Positions 35,623 to 47,000 of a stretch of 64,000 nt of DNA are shown here, piece after piece. Source of the DNA: Gonatopus flavifemur (lineage: Eukaryota; Arthropoda; Insecta; Hymenoptera; Dryinidae); contig JAFFJZ010000016.1 of NCBI GenBank assembly GCA_018340375.1, forward strand, positions 4,657,372 to 4,721,371, in the 5' to 3' direction. Within the stretch, counting starts at the first letter, position 1; every line of letters starts with the position of its first letter. The position numbers and the translations under genes were made by a program. A model generated the notes under the pieces. It had not been told where the DNA came from and ran no database searches. It saw only the letters and a program-made list of their open reading frames with translations.

Positions 35623-36080
35623 ATATGTACCTGTTCGACCACTTGAGTATTCGGATATTATTTTATCATGCCCGGGTGTAATTACAGCTCTCCCGTGTAT
35701 ACTTTCCAATGTTCGTGTAGATTTTAGGACGCCCGGACGAGAATATTCGACCATTTGAGTACTTGAGGATTTTTTCAATTAGGCCCGTGATGGAATTTCA
35801 GGCTGCTGGTGTAGGTATCCATGTCGCTTTGCGTCATCCTTTAATCAGCTGATGGCTCAGGCTTACCTCGTCAAGGCTGTTACGCAATTCCTGCTCCCCT
35901 TCGGAGAATGGAAGCTCTCACCGGTCCTGTATTTTTTAGTTAGTCCAATTCGTGTCAATCCAAGAGCTCACTTGTGTAGATTTCCACGTATCGTTGTGTT
36001 TGTTACGTCAAAACTTTTCAGTTTCTCTATAACAAACGGATAGTTACAGGAAAACACCAAATCGGAGTCCGATGCTCCCT

Positions 36081-36142
36081 TTATGTATTTCAGCTCTATA
36101 AATGGACCATTTCTCTCTTTCTTTCTCTCTCTCAAATATATA
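36081..36142 (+). repeat. 62-bp palindrome arm left of mariner
   Basis: This sequence, ending CTCTCTCTCAAATATATA next to the mariner, is an exact reverse complement of 38172-38233 on the other side. Without the mariner the two arms would meet as one perfect palindrome of about 122 bp with TATA at its centre. Confidence 0.85.
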
Positions 36143-38171
36143 CAGGGTGGGGCATTCAAAGTGTCGCGGGCGTTTTTTCCAAAAATAAAGTGAGATACGA
36201 GAAAATTTTTCGGACAAAAGTTGTAGGGTACCGAGGGGGAAATCCGATGGTGGCCTTGGCTTTGACCTCAAATCTCATCTTCGAAGGCATTCTGAGATCA
36301 ACTCTTGTTTTTTAAATAGCATCTCATATTTTTTACTGCAGATTTGGATTCTAGGTCAAAAACCAAGAAACTTTTGTCTGAACCATTTTCCTGAAATCCG
36401 CAAAAATGGCGCTCTAATCGATATTGTTCCATACTGAATCTGACATTAGAATAACTCGAAAACGAAGGGTCTTGGAGGAGAATGTTTCGGACAAAAGTTG
36501 TCTGATTCCAAGGGGGACCCCTTGAACTGAAACGGAGGTGATGGGGTATAACAGACAAAACACAACACATTTCAATCGTCTACATCACTTGGATAATTCT
36601 AATGCAGTAGATGCTCAAAATGATGGCCTTCAACTTCAATACACATTTCAAAACGTTTTACAAAAGATTGCTGAACTCGTGCTAAAATATCGTCATTGAT
36701 GCTCGCGCATGCATTGATGATTCGTTGACGCATATTCTCAGGTGTAGTCGGTGCTTGTTGATAAACTGTATCTTTTATGTATCCCCATAAAAAAAAATCT
36801 GGAGAAGTAAGATCCGGAGAACGGGCAGGCCAATGAACTGGTCCACGACGTCCTATCCATCGTCCAGGATAATCTCTGTCCAATATTTCTCGAGCTGTGA
36901 CTGCATAATGGGATGGACAACCATCGTGTTGATACCACATATTCAATCGTTCCTGAATAGGTATGTCTTAAAGTAATGTTGGAAGTACTTGATCTAAGAA
37001 ATGTCTGTACTTCTCTCCATTTAGCGTATCTGCAATGAAGTACGGTCCAATTACTCGAGATCGAAAAATACCACACCAAACATTCACAGCCCATTGTCTT
37101 TGATGCTCTACTTGACGTAACCATCTTGGATTTTCTGTCGCCCAGTAATGCATATTATGTCGATTTACTTGAACATGATTGGTGAACGTCGACTCATCAG
37201 AAAATTATATGTTAATGAAGTTGTTATTGTGCATTTGCGCTAGACCCCATCGACAAAACTGTACACGATTTTCGAAATCATCATGAAGGTCTTGATGCAA
37301 ACAAATGTGATACGGATGGAATTTGTGACGTTTCAGTATTCGAAGAACACTTCTTCGAGGAATTCCCGAATGGAGTTCAATTTCACGAGAGCTCACGTGT
37401 GGATTATTGACTACTGCAGCTAGTACATTAACTTCCGCATTTTCTCCGCTAACAGTTCTCATTCGATGTCGTTTTTCCCTTGTAACACTTCCCGTTTCTG
37501 AGAATAATTTTGTAATGCGTTGAAAATACCTAATGGATGGCGTTGTTCTTCCAGGAAATCGTTCTGCATACAAGTCATATGCTTGTCTGGGGTTCTTATC
37601 CACTTCACCGTGAATGTAGATCATATCGATCTTTTCAGAAACCGTGTATCGGATATCCATGATTTTCAATTTGTCATAAACCAAGTAATAATCAAATGTA
37701 ACTGACAAACTGACTTTCAAAATCGTGAATTTTCACTGAACCCCGTCGTTTGTTTACATCGCGTGAGCTCTGAATGGTGGTAATGTAGACGATTGAAATG
37801 TGTTGTGTATTGACAACTTTTGTACGAAACATTCTTTTGCAAGACCCTTCGTTTTCGAGTTATTCGAATGTCAGATTCAAAATGGAACAATATCGATTAG
37901 AGCGCCATTCTTGCGGATTTCAGGAAAATGGTTCAGACAAAAGTTTCTTGGTTTTTGACCTAGAATCCAAATCTGCAGTAAAAAATATGAGATGCTATTT
38001 AAAAAACAAGAGTTGATCTCAGAATGCCCTTGAAGATGAGATTTGAGGTCAAAGCCAAGGCCACCATCGGATGTCCCCCTCGGTACCCTACAACTTTTGT
38101 CCGAAAAATTTTCTCGTATCTCACTTTATTTTTGGAAAAAACGCCCGCGACACTTTGAATGCCCCACCCTG
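36143..38171 (-). mobile_element. mariner (DD41D type), copy 1, with long inverted ends
   Basis: The element begins CAGGGTGGGGCATTCAAAG and ends in its reverse complement, with TA outside on both sides. The inverted ends are long: 36143-36583 (441 bp) and 37785-38171 (387 bp, carrying an internal deletion of about 40 bp and several substitutions). They reach to within a few bases of the transposase stop. Such long ends fit a Tc1/mariner subgroup rather than classic mariner. Confidence 0.88.
36599..37660 (-). pseudogene. DD41D mariner transposase, two nonsense codons
   Basis: Start ATG 37660 (MDIRYTVSEKID). The N-terminal half has two helix-turn-helix regions (RTTPSIRYFQRI and SSREIELHSGIPRRSVLRIL). 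The catalytic part has FSDEST (first Asp), YQHDGCPSHY (second Asp) and SPDLTSPDFFLWG. With the Asp of SPDF there are 41 residues between the second and third Asp. A TAA at 37205-37207 falls just before FSDEST and a TAA at 36968-36970 follows the LPTLL block. Copy 2 has Leu and Glu codons at these places. One residue is also missing before DDFENR relative to copy 2. The frame is otherwise continuous. Inactive. Confidence 0.85.
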
Positions 38172-38233
38172 TATATATTTGAGAGAGAGAAAGAAAGAGA
38201 GAAATGGTCCATTTATAGAGCTGAAATACATAA
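38172..38233 (-). repeat. 62-bp palindrome arm right of mariner
   Basis: Exact reverse complement of 36081-36142. It starts TATATATTTGAGAGAGAG. Confidence 0.85.
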
Positions 38234-38557
38234 AACCTTTGATATTTGATAGATTGAATTTCTCTGAGGTTTGCCCAGTAGTCAATTCAATCTGTTTATG
38301 TATAGCTTCTTCAATGTTTTTGTGATTCATGCAATATGAGTTCATAAGTGTGTAAACATAGGATTTTGAAGAGATGAAAAGGGGATTTAGGAAAGGAATG
38401 AGAAAATTCAGTTTCGCGATGAAACCTTCTTTAAACGTAAGGACTTCATTGAGTGACGAATTCCATCATTATTTTCTCGTGAGAAAGGATTTCAAGGAAG
38501 AGGGAATTAGGTGAGTATTTTTGGAATGGTATTTGACTCTAACAGAGGGTGAATTTA

Positions 38558-38880
38558 CTATTTTTTACAAGGGGTACAACTATTTTTGTTGTATAATAAC
38601 TCACAAAGAGTTCTGGAAGGTGGATCTCTAATACGATTTGTTTGTAAATTGCTTCCAACTTCTAGAGACTTTAATAACAACCTCAATTCGTTCAATTTAA
38701 TGACACTCTTCCCCAGCAGATTTTTTGAGGCTTTCAAATTCGATAGGAGTGAATTTAACTTTTTTCCTTTAAGATCAAGCGTATTCGTACGAATACGCTG
38801 ATGTTTCTCAGCTATTCTGCGTTTACTTGCATTTATGATATTCTCTGAATGCAAGATTTCACCCTTGATTTCGATTTCCA
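38558..38880 (-). CDS. possible terminal exon, unknown lysine-rich protein
   Basis: On the minus strand an open stretch of about 106 codons follows a good acceptor (pyrimidine-rich ctctttctctttcag, ending at 38881). It ends at TAG 38558-38560. The product is basic, rich in Lys, Leu and Ser, with a likely helical coiled-coil middle (KKLNSLLSNLKASKNLLGKS). Two cysteines lie near the end (CTPCKK). I do not recognise the family and found no upstream exon that joins in phase. It could be the last exon of a host gene or transposon debris. The open length is longer than expected by chance in AT-rich DNA but not decisive. Confidence 0.3.
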
Positions 38881-40360
38881 CTGAAAGAGAAAGAGAAACT
38901 ATGAATTTAACTATTAAAACTTCTTGTATATTAATTTCAAATAACTTTACAAATAAAAGTAATATTTCAAATGGAAAAAGAGAGAAGCTTGTATTACCTT
39001 TTATTGAGAAAATTTTACTTACTTTTGGGGGTAAGAAGATATGAATCTGACGATTATATATATCTTTTGAAGATAATGATTAGTTTTATAATTCGGATTC
39101 AAATTAGTTTGATCTGTTGTATGAAAAATTGAGAAATATTGTAAATTTTTAAACATTGCCGTCGCATTGCTAGGGTCCAATGATGACTCTAGTAATCACC
39201 AATTTAGAGGGACTAGCAAAGATTGAAGAATTTTTCGTTGGTTTCTGGATTGAAGACGAAGTAGAAGTGATTTTTGCTGGAAATTCAGTTAGCTTGTCAC
39301 CTCGGTTTTAGATGAAAAGTGGGAAATTTTGTGAGTGGTGGGAATAGAGCTCGATGCAATAGTTGAGAGGTTGGTTAAAGAGTTCATGCAGGGAGGTCTT
39401 TAAAAGGATTCGTGAATGCCTAATCAAGAGGGCTGTACTTAAGAAAAATTCTCCATTTTCTTTTAGTTTAGAAACTGCCTACTTCCCTTTCTACCTACGT
39501 AGGTGTTGTCCTTTTCTTGAAGGGATCTTTCTCTCTTCTTGAGTGATTCACATATTTTATTTGTGGATATTCTCCTATTTTTCAGATTTATTCTATCTTG
39601 TTTATTAGAAATTTTGTTATTTCTGTTAGCATATTTCATTATAACAACCTATTAAGAACTATTTCACTGGGTTTTTTGAACGTTCTTCTACGACGTTTTT
39701 TTAGAAAAGTTGCACTTTAAAGTTATTGTATGGTTTTTTTCAAAGTGTGTAATGAGTAATATTCGTTAATTATTGAATTTGGTGGTAAGTTTGGTGAAAT
39801 ATATATATAACAAACAACAAGTAATTCATTAACTATCATTTGGTTCGAACACAAGTTTAATGTACAAGGTATTTAGTATTTGTTATAATTCAGAAGTTTA
39901 CTTTTATAATGTCACATACTGCACATTAACGTTGATATATATTTTGTTTGTTAAAATTATTATAGTTCGTTAGAAATTACAAATGTTAATATTGTGTTAT
40001 ATTTAAAAATTACTTACCTCATCTTATCAAGACGAACTCTTTCAAGTTACAGTGTTTGAATAAGAGAGACAGGAGAAAGAAAAAGAAGGAATGCAGAAAA
40101 CATAATCTAGCCAACTCTGACCCAAGGCTGAGCCAACCTTGTGCCAACACTGGCATCATGTATCATGAGTACACATATTGTAGGCCTTCTGCATGTTGCT
40201 GCAATCATTACAGGCATAGTGACTTTGAGAATGCATTTTTGAACAACCAATGGCTGTAGATCGGGCCAACGCTGGCTGCCAATATTTGACAATCCAACAC
40301 TCGCCAATCCCAAGTCATTTGGTTGTGCAACATTCCTCATGAAAGATGCTCTGGATTTTC
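38881..40360. other. non-coding gap
   Basis: No gene is recognised. GTAAGT-type donors on the minus strand occur near 39012 and 40017, but no coding exon can be tied to them. A weak, older version of the next tandem repeat is present at about 40130-40320 (GAGCCAACC, GGCTGCCAAT). Confidence 0.4.
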
Positions 40361-40610
40361 ATATAACAATTGTTATAGATTGGATAAACATTGATTGCCA
40401 ATGCTGAGCCAACCATTGACCAATTGTCATATTGGTAGTCCTATAACCAGTAGGGAATATGGAATTTAGAGAATTTGTGTTTCGATTTTTATATAACAAT
40501 TGTCCAAGATTGGATAAACATTGATTGCCAATGTTGAGCCAACCATGGGCCAATTGTCATATTGGTAGTCCTATAACCAGTAGAGAATATGGAATTTAGA
40601 GAATTTGTTA
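40361..40610. repeat. tandem duplication, 130-bp unit
   Basis: The block from atataacaattg at 40361 repeats at 40491 with few changes: both units share ttggataaacattgattgcc, gagccaacca and ggtagtcctataaccagtag. No protein frame is kept. Confidence 0.75.
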
Positions 40611-41699
40611 TAGTTCAAACGAATAAGCACTGCAATTCATACATCTATTAGAGCGGTGTCGTCTTTTACGACATGGCTCATTCCTCTGTGTTTTCGAGTT
40701 TGAAATTCTCTACTTTACCGTTTTGTCTTTTATGACAATATTCGCCTATTTCTTTAGGTATGAATTTCTGCAGCAATGAAACTTGCGTAAAATTTTATTG
40801 CTTTGGATTAGCAAGTGTTTGCTTTTATATCCTCGCGGGCGGCCTCTGTTCGGTTTAAAGTCGCTACATCCCGTTAATTTGATTCAAAGGAGTTTTATTT
40901 AGTTGTATTTTTTTGAATGGTTGATTGCATGCAGACGTGAAAATCTTCGGAAGGGTTCAAGCTGCTTCGGTGGAAGTCGAGGATGAATATTTTGCTCATA
41001 GAATAAAAGGGCCTCGAGTAGGGATAAATAGAGAGGGAAATCAGCGTGCTCTTCCTTTCGCTTCATCGCTGGGCGTGAGCTTGAATCGAGTATAGGAAAA
41101 CTTCTTTACCCTATTCCGAAAGGAAAATTTACAGTAGAGCGAAGGGGCCTGTTTTATCTATACAGTCTGAGTCTATGAGTATTTTATTTCAGTTTTCTCT
41201 CGCGTGGGCGTTCAAGGGTTGAGCCAAGGATTTCTATTTGAGTTCAAACGTATAATTATAATTGCGGGGTTTCAGGGGGCTGAGAGACAGGAGAGAAAGA
41301 AGGGAATAAAAGTAAGAAGAGAAAAATTGAAAAATTTAAGATCTTGTCACATGTTAATAGTAACACTTAAGCGTAGGGGGGAGTTGAATATCGATTTTTG
41401 AATGAAAATTTGAAATCTTATACTCATCCTCGATTGAATTGTTCCTCACTGCAACTGATGGTAATTCACAAGCTCAACTATGTGGGTTTTTACGTTCACC
41501 GACATAAAAACTAAGTCTTGGACTCATCTTGAAGTCAAATGACTGGCCTAGACCTGAGTTTCAAAAGTTTTTACTAATTTCCGTTTCAAATCAAATGTAT
41601 AAGGAAATGGAAATATTGTGATAGGGTCAAAAATCCATTATGCAGAAGGGGGTTTTTCCCCTTTGCCAAACGCTCCAGAACGTTAAAAAAATTCGATTC
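40611..41699. other. non-coding gap
   Basis: I see no gene or element. Short purine-rich stretches (for example GAGAGACAGGAGAGAAAGAAGG near 41284) are present. Confidence 0.35.
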
Positions 41700-42530
41700 C
41701 CAAAAATGTCTGTGCGTGTGTGCGTGGACACGATTCTTTGGTGCACGATAACTCTCAACAGAATGCTCCGATTGGAATAATTTTCTGCCAACATGTTCGT
41801 CTTAGTGAGGACACGAGGCCTATTGATTTTGGTATCGATCGGATAACGCGTTTTGAAAATATTCCGGGATATTGTTTAAAAAATTGTGTGATATTGCGAC
41901 CGCGTATATCTTCGCTTTGTGTTATCCGATTGTAATTAAATTTATACCACGCTTCAGTTGTAATCACATAGTGGTCCTGTATGAAGTTTCATCTCAATCG
42001 ATTGGAAAATGTGGAAAACTTTTTTTCTACGATCCACATAATATGACGATATCTTGAAAGCGTGCCTTTTCTCTGTTTGTATCATCAGAATGACATTGAA
42101 TTCTGGGCATATAATCAATTCGTGAGATGTTATATAAATTTCAGGCATATCGAAATTGAGGGAAAAAAAGTGTGAGCACTAAACATCAAAAGAAAATTTA
42201 GAAATTCCGTGAATGCCGTTATTATGCGGATATCTTCCGTTTCTATCATCTAATCGTGATTAAATTTCTACCACAGTTGAATGCAGGGTCAATGGTGGTC
42301 CCGTATGAGTTGCAACCTGATCCCTACAAGCAAACTGGATGGGGAAAGGAAACATGTTTTCGGAAATTGTAATTTCGCGACCGCTCGTATTTGCGCTTCT
42401 GGTTATCCGATTGCTGAATCTGAATCTGATGAAATTTATACCACGTTTTATTCACGATTCCATAGTAGTTCCATACAAGTTTCATCACAATTGGTGGAAA
42501 ACTGTGAAAAAAATTTGTTTGCTTAGTTTG
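41700..42530 (-). repeat. diverged repeat module, minus orientation, about 3 copies
   Basis: Three diverged copies of a block are centred at about 41960, 42280 and 42450, containing ATTAAATTTATACCACG, then ATAGTGGTCC.TAT and TTTCATC.CAATCG. The same block in the opposite sense occurs about five times at 59870-61540. The left part of the module (GCGACCGC, CGTATATCTTCGC, TTATCCGATTG) is shared too. Confidence 0.6.
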
Positions 42531-42955
42531 GAGAAAGAAGTTTTTGTTCGTTCTGTGTGACATCTATTCCTTATAAATATATGAAGGACATGGAAGTAAT
42601 GTATGGTTCTCCGTACCGATTTTTTATGAACCGTATCAAAACGAAGACTCGCTCGTATAGATTTTCTAGCCCCTATGTATTACTAGGAAAGCCTTATGGA
42701 GTTCAAAGTCTACCACCTAGGAAGCATATAGAATTTGTATGGTTTTACTCATCCCTGGTTGGAATTTTTTCTTTCTGCGATCTGTATCAATTTGAATGCT
42801 GGCCCTTGTGATTTTCCCATATGCTTGTGTGGATTTTTTTGTTTCTGTATTCAAATAGAGACACTCCAGCACAGGTAAGAGTCGAATGACTGGTCTTATA
42901 TCAAATTTAAAAAGATTTTTACTCACGAAGTTCAACTGAAAATTTTTTTAGAACT

Positions 42956-43484
42956 TGTTCGCGCTTTCGACGCTTTTGAATTTCCCTCTTGCGCTTTTGG
43001 GTGGACCGAGTAGCTTAGGAGCGTAGGAGGGATTTTCTCTGGCCTCTCGCGCCCTTTCTTTCCTTATAAGGCTCTCATAGGAGAGTATTGGCGGGAAAGA
43101 AATGGCACTACTTCGAGGTTTTTCTCACCTCTGAACTCGCACCACATAATTGCGTGGTGGGAGTTAGTTACTCTCGTGACTTGGCGGCAAACTGTCTCTA
43201 AGAGCGTACCTCGACGCTTTCGTCTCTCCCCTCGCGACGCGAATTTGAGCTCTTCTCTAGACCCTTTTTAAGATAATTTTACACTTTACTGTATTTTGTA
43301 CACTTATTTCCGACGAGGAATTATTACACCTTTTATTGTATTTACAAGTGTGGTGATTAACGTTAATTATATCATCGTTGACCTGAACGTGTGTGCAGTG
43401 ATTTCTATCTGTTCTCACCTTCTTTTCCTATCTCTAAAACCTATGGATTTCAGTATCCTCTCCTCTTTCTTTATCTCCTAAACA
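42956..43484 (+). repeat. 5' LTR
   Basis: 529 bp, starts TGTTCGCGC and ends CTAAACA. It contains the promoter and polyadenylation signals by analogy; TATAAG at about 43063 could be a TATA box. This is an inference. Confidence 0.93.
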
Positions 43485-43486
43485 TA

Positions 43487-43502
43487 TGGTCCTTCGAGCC
43501 GG
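43487..43502 (+). promoter_or_regulatory. primer binding site, tRNA-Tyr-like
   Basis: TGGTCCTTCGAGCCGG begins 2 bp after the LTR. It is complementary to the 3' end of animal tyrosine tRNA including CCA, as I recall that tRNA. It would prime minus-strand DNA synthesis. Confidence 0.7.
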
Positions 43503-44080
43503 ATCTTTCCGGCTTTCCCTTATCCTTTCTCAGCATTTCCTATCCTGAAAAATAAAGACATATATTGAAGACACCAGCGGCATTCGCGTTATTGCTTAGT
43601 GAAAGTGTACCAGTGTTAGTGCAACACAAGGATAAAAATTTCACATGTACGACGTTTTGGCGCGAAGGAATCAACTTTAGATCCGGATTCCAGTGACGTG
43701 ACGTCATCGATCATCTCTCGCCCCGCTTCACCGCTGGAGGTGCCATACATCGATCTAACTACTGTGGATCATCGTTGGATTTCTTCCCTCTCTCAGATCG
43801 ACAGATTCGGCGCGCTCTCTCTCGCTCTCGCATCTTCGTTATACGTATTCTCCTAGTACGAAGGTACGCATGCTCAATTGCGATTTTCTTCTACTCCTCT
43901 TCACATATCCATTCGTTTCACGATAGACGTTTCGCTACCGTGTTGCATGTATGTTTGATCGTAATATCAATTCGATCACATATCTTAATTCCCTTTGAAT
44001 CTTTTTTTCTCTCTACATCGTTAATTCAACTATTTGTGTGCAATTTCAATATTACAATCGTGCATTCTCCCTATATCAAA

Positions 44081-47000
44081 ATGGATGAGCTTATTCTCCA
44101 GCAGCATGCTATTTACCAGTCATTAGCAAATATTGTTACTAATATTAAGAAGTTGGGCGCACAGAAAATAACAGCTGGTGTTTTGACAGCGCGTAAGAAG
44201 CGCCTTGAGACTCTTTGGCAGGAGTTTTCCTCTTGTCACATGAAACTGTTGCAGTTTACGGACGATAAATCGCGGTCTCATGAATATTTTCAAGATTCTG
44301 TGGCCGAAAAAGCTGAGGAGAGTTATCTCATTCAACTAGCTGTTTTGCTGGATATGGAGAGTGACTTATCTTCACCGCCCCAGGGGCCTCCGGTTCCGGT
44401 TCACGAGTTTACGTTAAGGGAACCGACAGTTTCAAGTGCTCGCCCTCCGCGTCTTGCATTACCAACGTTCTCGGGAGATTCCAAATATTGGAAGAATTTC
44501 AGTGATCTGTTTCGTTCGCTGATCGGCGATCGAGCAGATTTGCCTCCGGTCCAGAAACTCCAATATTTAAAAACGTGCTTGACCGGAGAAGCTTCTCAAT
44601 TAGTTTGCAACATTGGGGTTAGTGATGAGAATTTTTCTCTTGCTTGGGAAACTCTTGAGCGGAGATATAACAATCGACGATTATTAATCAATTGTCACGT
44701 AGCAACTCTCTTTAAAATCAAACCTTGCAATGGTGAGTCTGCTTCTGAATTGCGTAGGATTTACAATTCTACGGTCGAATCCTTGGGAGCCCTCGATGCA
44801 CTATCATGTAAAACCAAGCACTGGAGTTTACTTCTAGTTTATATGACAGTTTCTCGCTTGGATTCTCAATCCCGTCGGGAATGGGAAACTTCCCAGGGGA
44901 ATTCTACAGAACCATCTAAGTTCCCAGTGCTGCTAGAGTTTCTCGAAAATAGAATTCGGACTCTGGAAGCAGTAGAATCGTCTTCCAGAGACAATACTCG
45001 AAATATCAAGGAAAATAAGGCCTCTGTTTCCTCTCCTACTAAATCAAATCCATCATCTCGCTTGTCTCATTCTTTCCATGCATCTTCTCAGTGCACTTCC
45101 TCTTCTTTCCGTTCTGCTGGCAAGAAATGTTCACTCTGCCACCAGAGTCATTATATCACTGGCTGTCCGGATTTCAAATCAAAGTCTCAGAACGATCGCA
45201 AAGAAATTGTGAATCGTTTGAATCTCTGTTTTAATTGCTTAGGCTCTCATTCTCTCAAAGATTGTCGTTCAGACAAAAGGTGCATTTCATGCAAACGCAA
45301 ACATAATAGTTTGCTTCATAGTGAAGCTTCGAATTCCCAAAGAGATGCGAATCCAGTTTCTGATCGCGCAGAGAGGGAAGCAACGGAACTTCATGGTGGA
45401 AGTGCATCGTCTCAAGCTCCTGTTGTGACTCACATGGCCAATGTTAATCATCCGGGAGCTTCGGTTATGCTGGCAACTGCTCGTGTCCGAGTACAAGGGC
45501 CGGATGGACGTTCTGTTCTCGTGCGGGCCTCGTTGGATCAAGGTTCGGAAATCACATTCATTTCTGAAGCTGTTGCTCAACTGTTACAGCTTCCAAGAAG
45601 GAAGGTTTCGATTCCGCTTCTAGGAATTTCCGCTACCACATCAACTCATGCGAGGCACGCTGCAACGATTCAACTGAAGTCCCGATTTGAGGGTAACCTG
45701 GATTTACCCGTCGATGTGCTGGTGCTACCGAAATTGACCAACGCTATTCCTTCCGCTCTGGTACCTGATATCGATTTGACATCACTGGCTGATCTTCATA
45801 TGGCTGATCCAGATTTCATGCGTCCGCTGGGCGTTGGTATGATTATCGGAGCTGATTTATATGGACGGATTCTTCGAACTGGTCTGCGCTCTATTCCGAA
45901 TACTGAGCTTACTGCTCAGAATACTGTGTTTGGTTGGGTATTGTCTGGCTCTACCAATCCTCGAACCTCTTCCTTATCTCCTTCTCTCTCTTCGTCACCG
46001 CTCCACTCGTTACATTGCATTTCTGATGCTAATCTTTCACAGAGTATGGAGAAATTCTGGAATCTGGAGGAGATACCTTCTTCAGGTGAGATTCAACAAC
46101 CGGATGATGTTTATTGCGAGCAGTTCTTCAAGGAGACGACTACAAGGGACGAATCAGGGCGTTATGTGGTTCGCCTACCTCGCAAGCCTGATATGCCACA
46201 CGATTCCAAGGATTCCAGACGGGTTGCGACTGCCTCTTACGCCAACTTGAATCGTCGACTACATCGAGATACTGAGCTTGCGGCTCAGTACACAAAATTT
46301 ATGTCCGATTATTTAGAATTAGGGCATATGAGTGCTGTTTCTGCTGGCGAGAGTAACCCCGCCTACGCCTGGTTTCTACCCCACCATCCGGTCATACCGG
46401 GTTCTGACTCTCACAGGAAATTGAGAGTTGTTTTCGATGCCTCTCGTCGTCTAAGCGATGGTTACTCTCTCAACGATTTCCTGTTTTCTGGACCAGTCCT
46501 GCAGAAGGACCTTTCTCTTCTTCTTTTAGATTGGAGACGATACGCTTTTGTTTTCTGTGCCGACATCGTCAAGATGTTTCGGCAGATTCGCGTTCACTCT
46601 GCTGATCAGGATCTCCAGAGAATTATTTGGAGAGATTCTGATGGTTTCCCGTCGGAGTACCGGCTGTCAACGGTGACGTACGGGATGAAGCCTGCTCCGT
46701 TTCTATCTATTCGCACTTTGCATCAGTTGGCGATTGACGAGGGTCATCGCTTCCCTCTCGGTTCGCAAGCTCTCGTTCACGAATCATATGTGGACGATAT
46801 TCTCACTGGTGCGGATGATTTGCAATCTGCGCTTGTTGTCCGACATCAACTCATTAATCTTCTCGGAGCGGGAGGATTTTCTCTTGACAAATGGTCGGCT
46901 AATAATTCATGTCTTCTTCCTAATTCTTCTTCAGATTCTTCTGAGCCGATTCATCATCTCTGCTTCGATTTTCTTGAACCGGTTAAAACGCTGGGAATTA

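Larger units (their letters stand above)
33380..35800. repeat. degenerate GCCCGTG-rich tandem array
   Basis: The motif gcccgtg occurs dozens of times, with a longer unit of about 110 bp built around GTTCGACCACTTGAGTACTC and GGATATTATTTTATCACG. The gagtactcg landmark recurs at about 33640, 33752, 33849, 34055, 34163, 34317, 34430, 34540, 34747, 34876 and onward. Units are much diverged. The array is more GC-rich than its surroundings. Frames across it are repeat artefacts. Two inserts interrupt it (35126-35325 and 35455-35622). Confidence 0.8.

Noticed and set aside
36298..38249. Matching frames of 70-90 codons in both ends of the DD41D mariner (also at 62899-63171)
   Set aside because: They mirror each other because they lie in the long inverted ends. 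They lack a start context and the pattern of a conserved protein.
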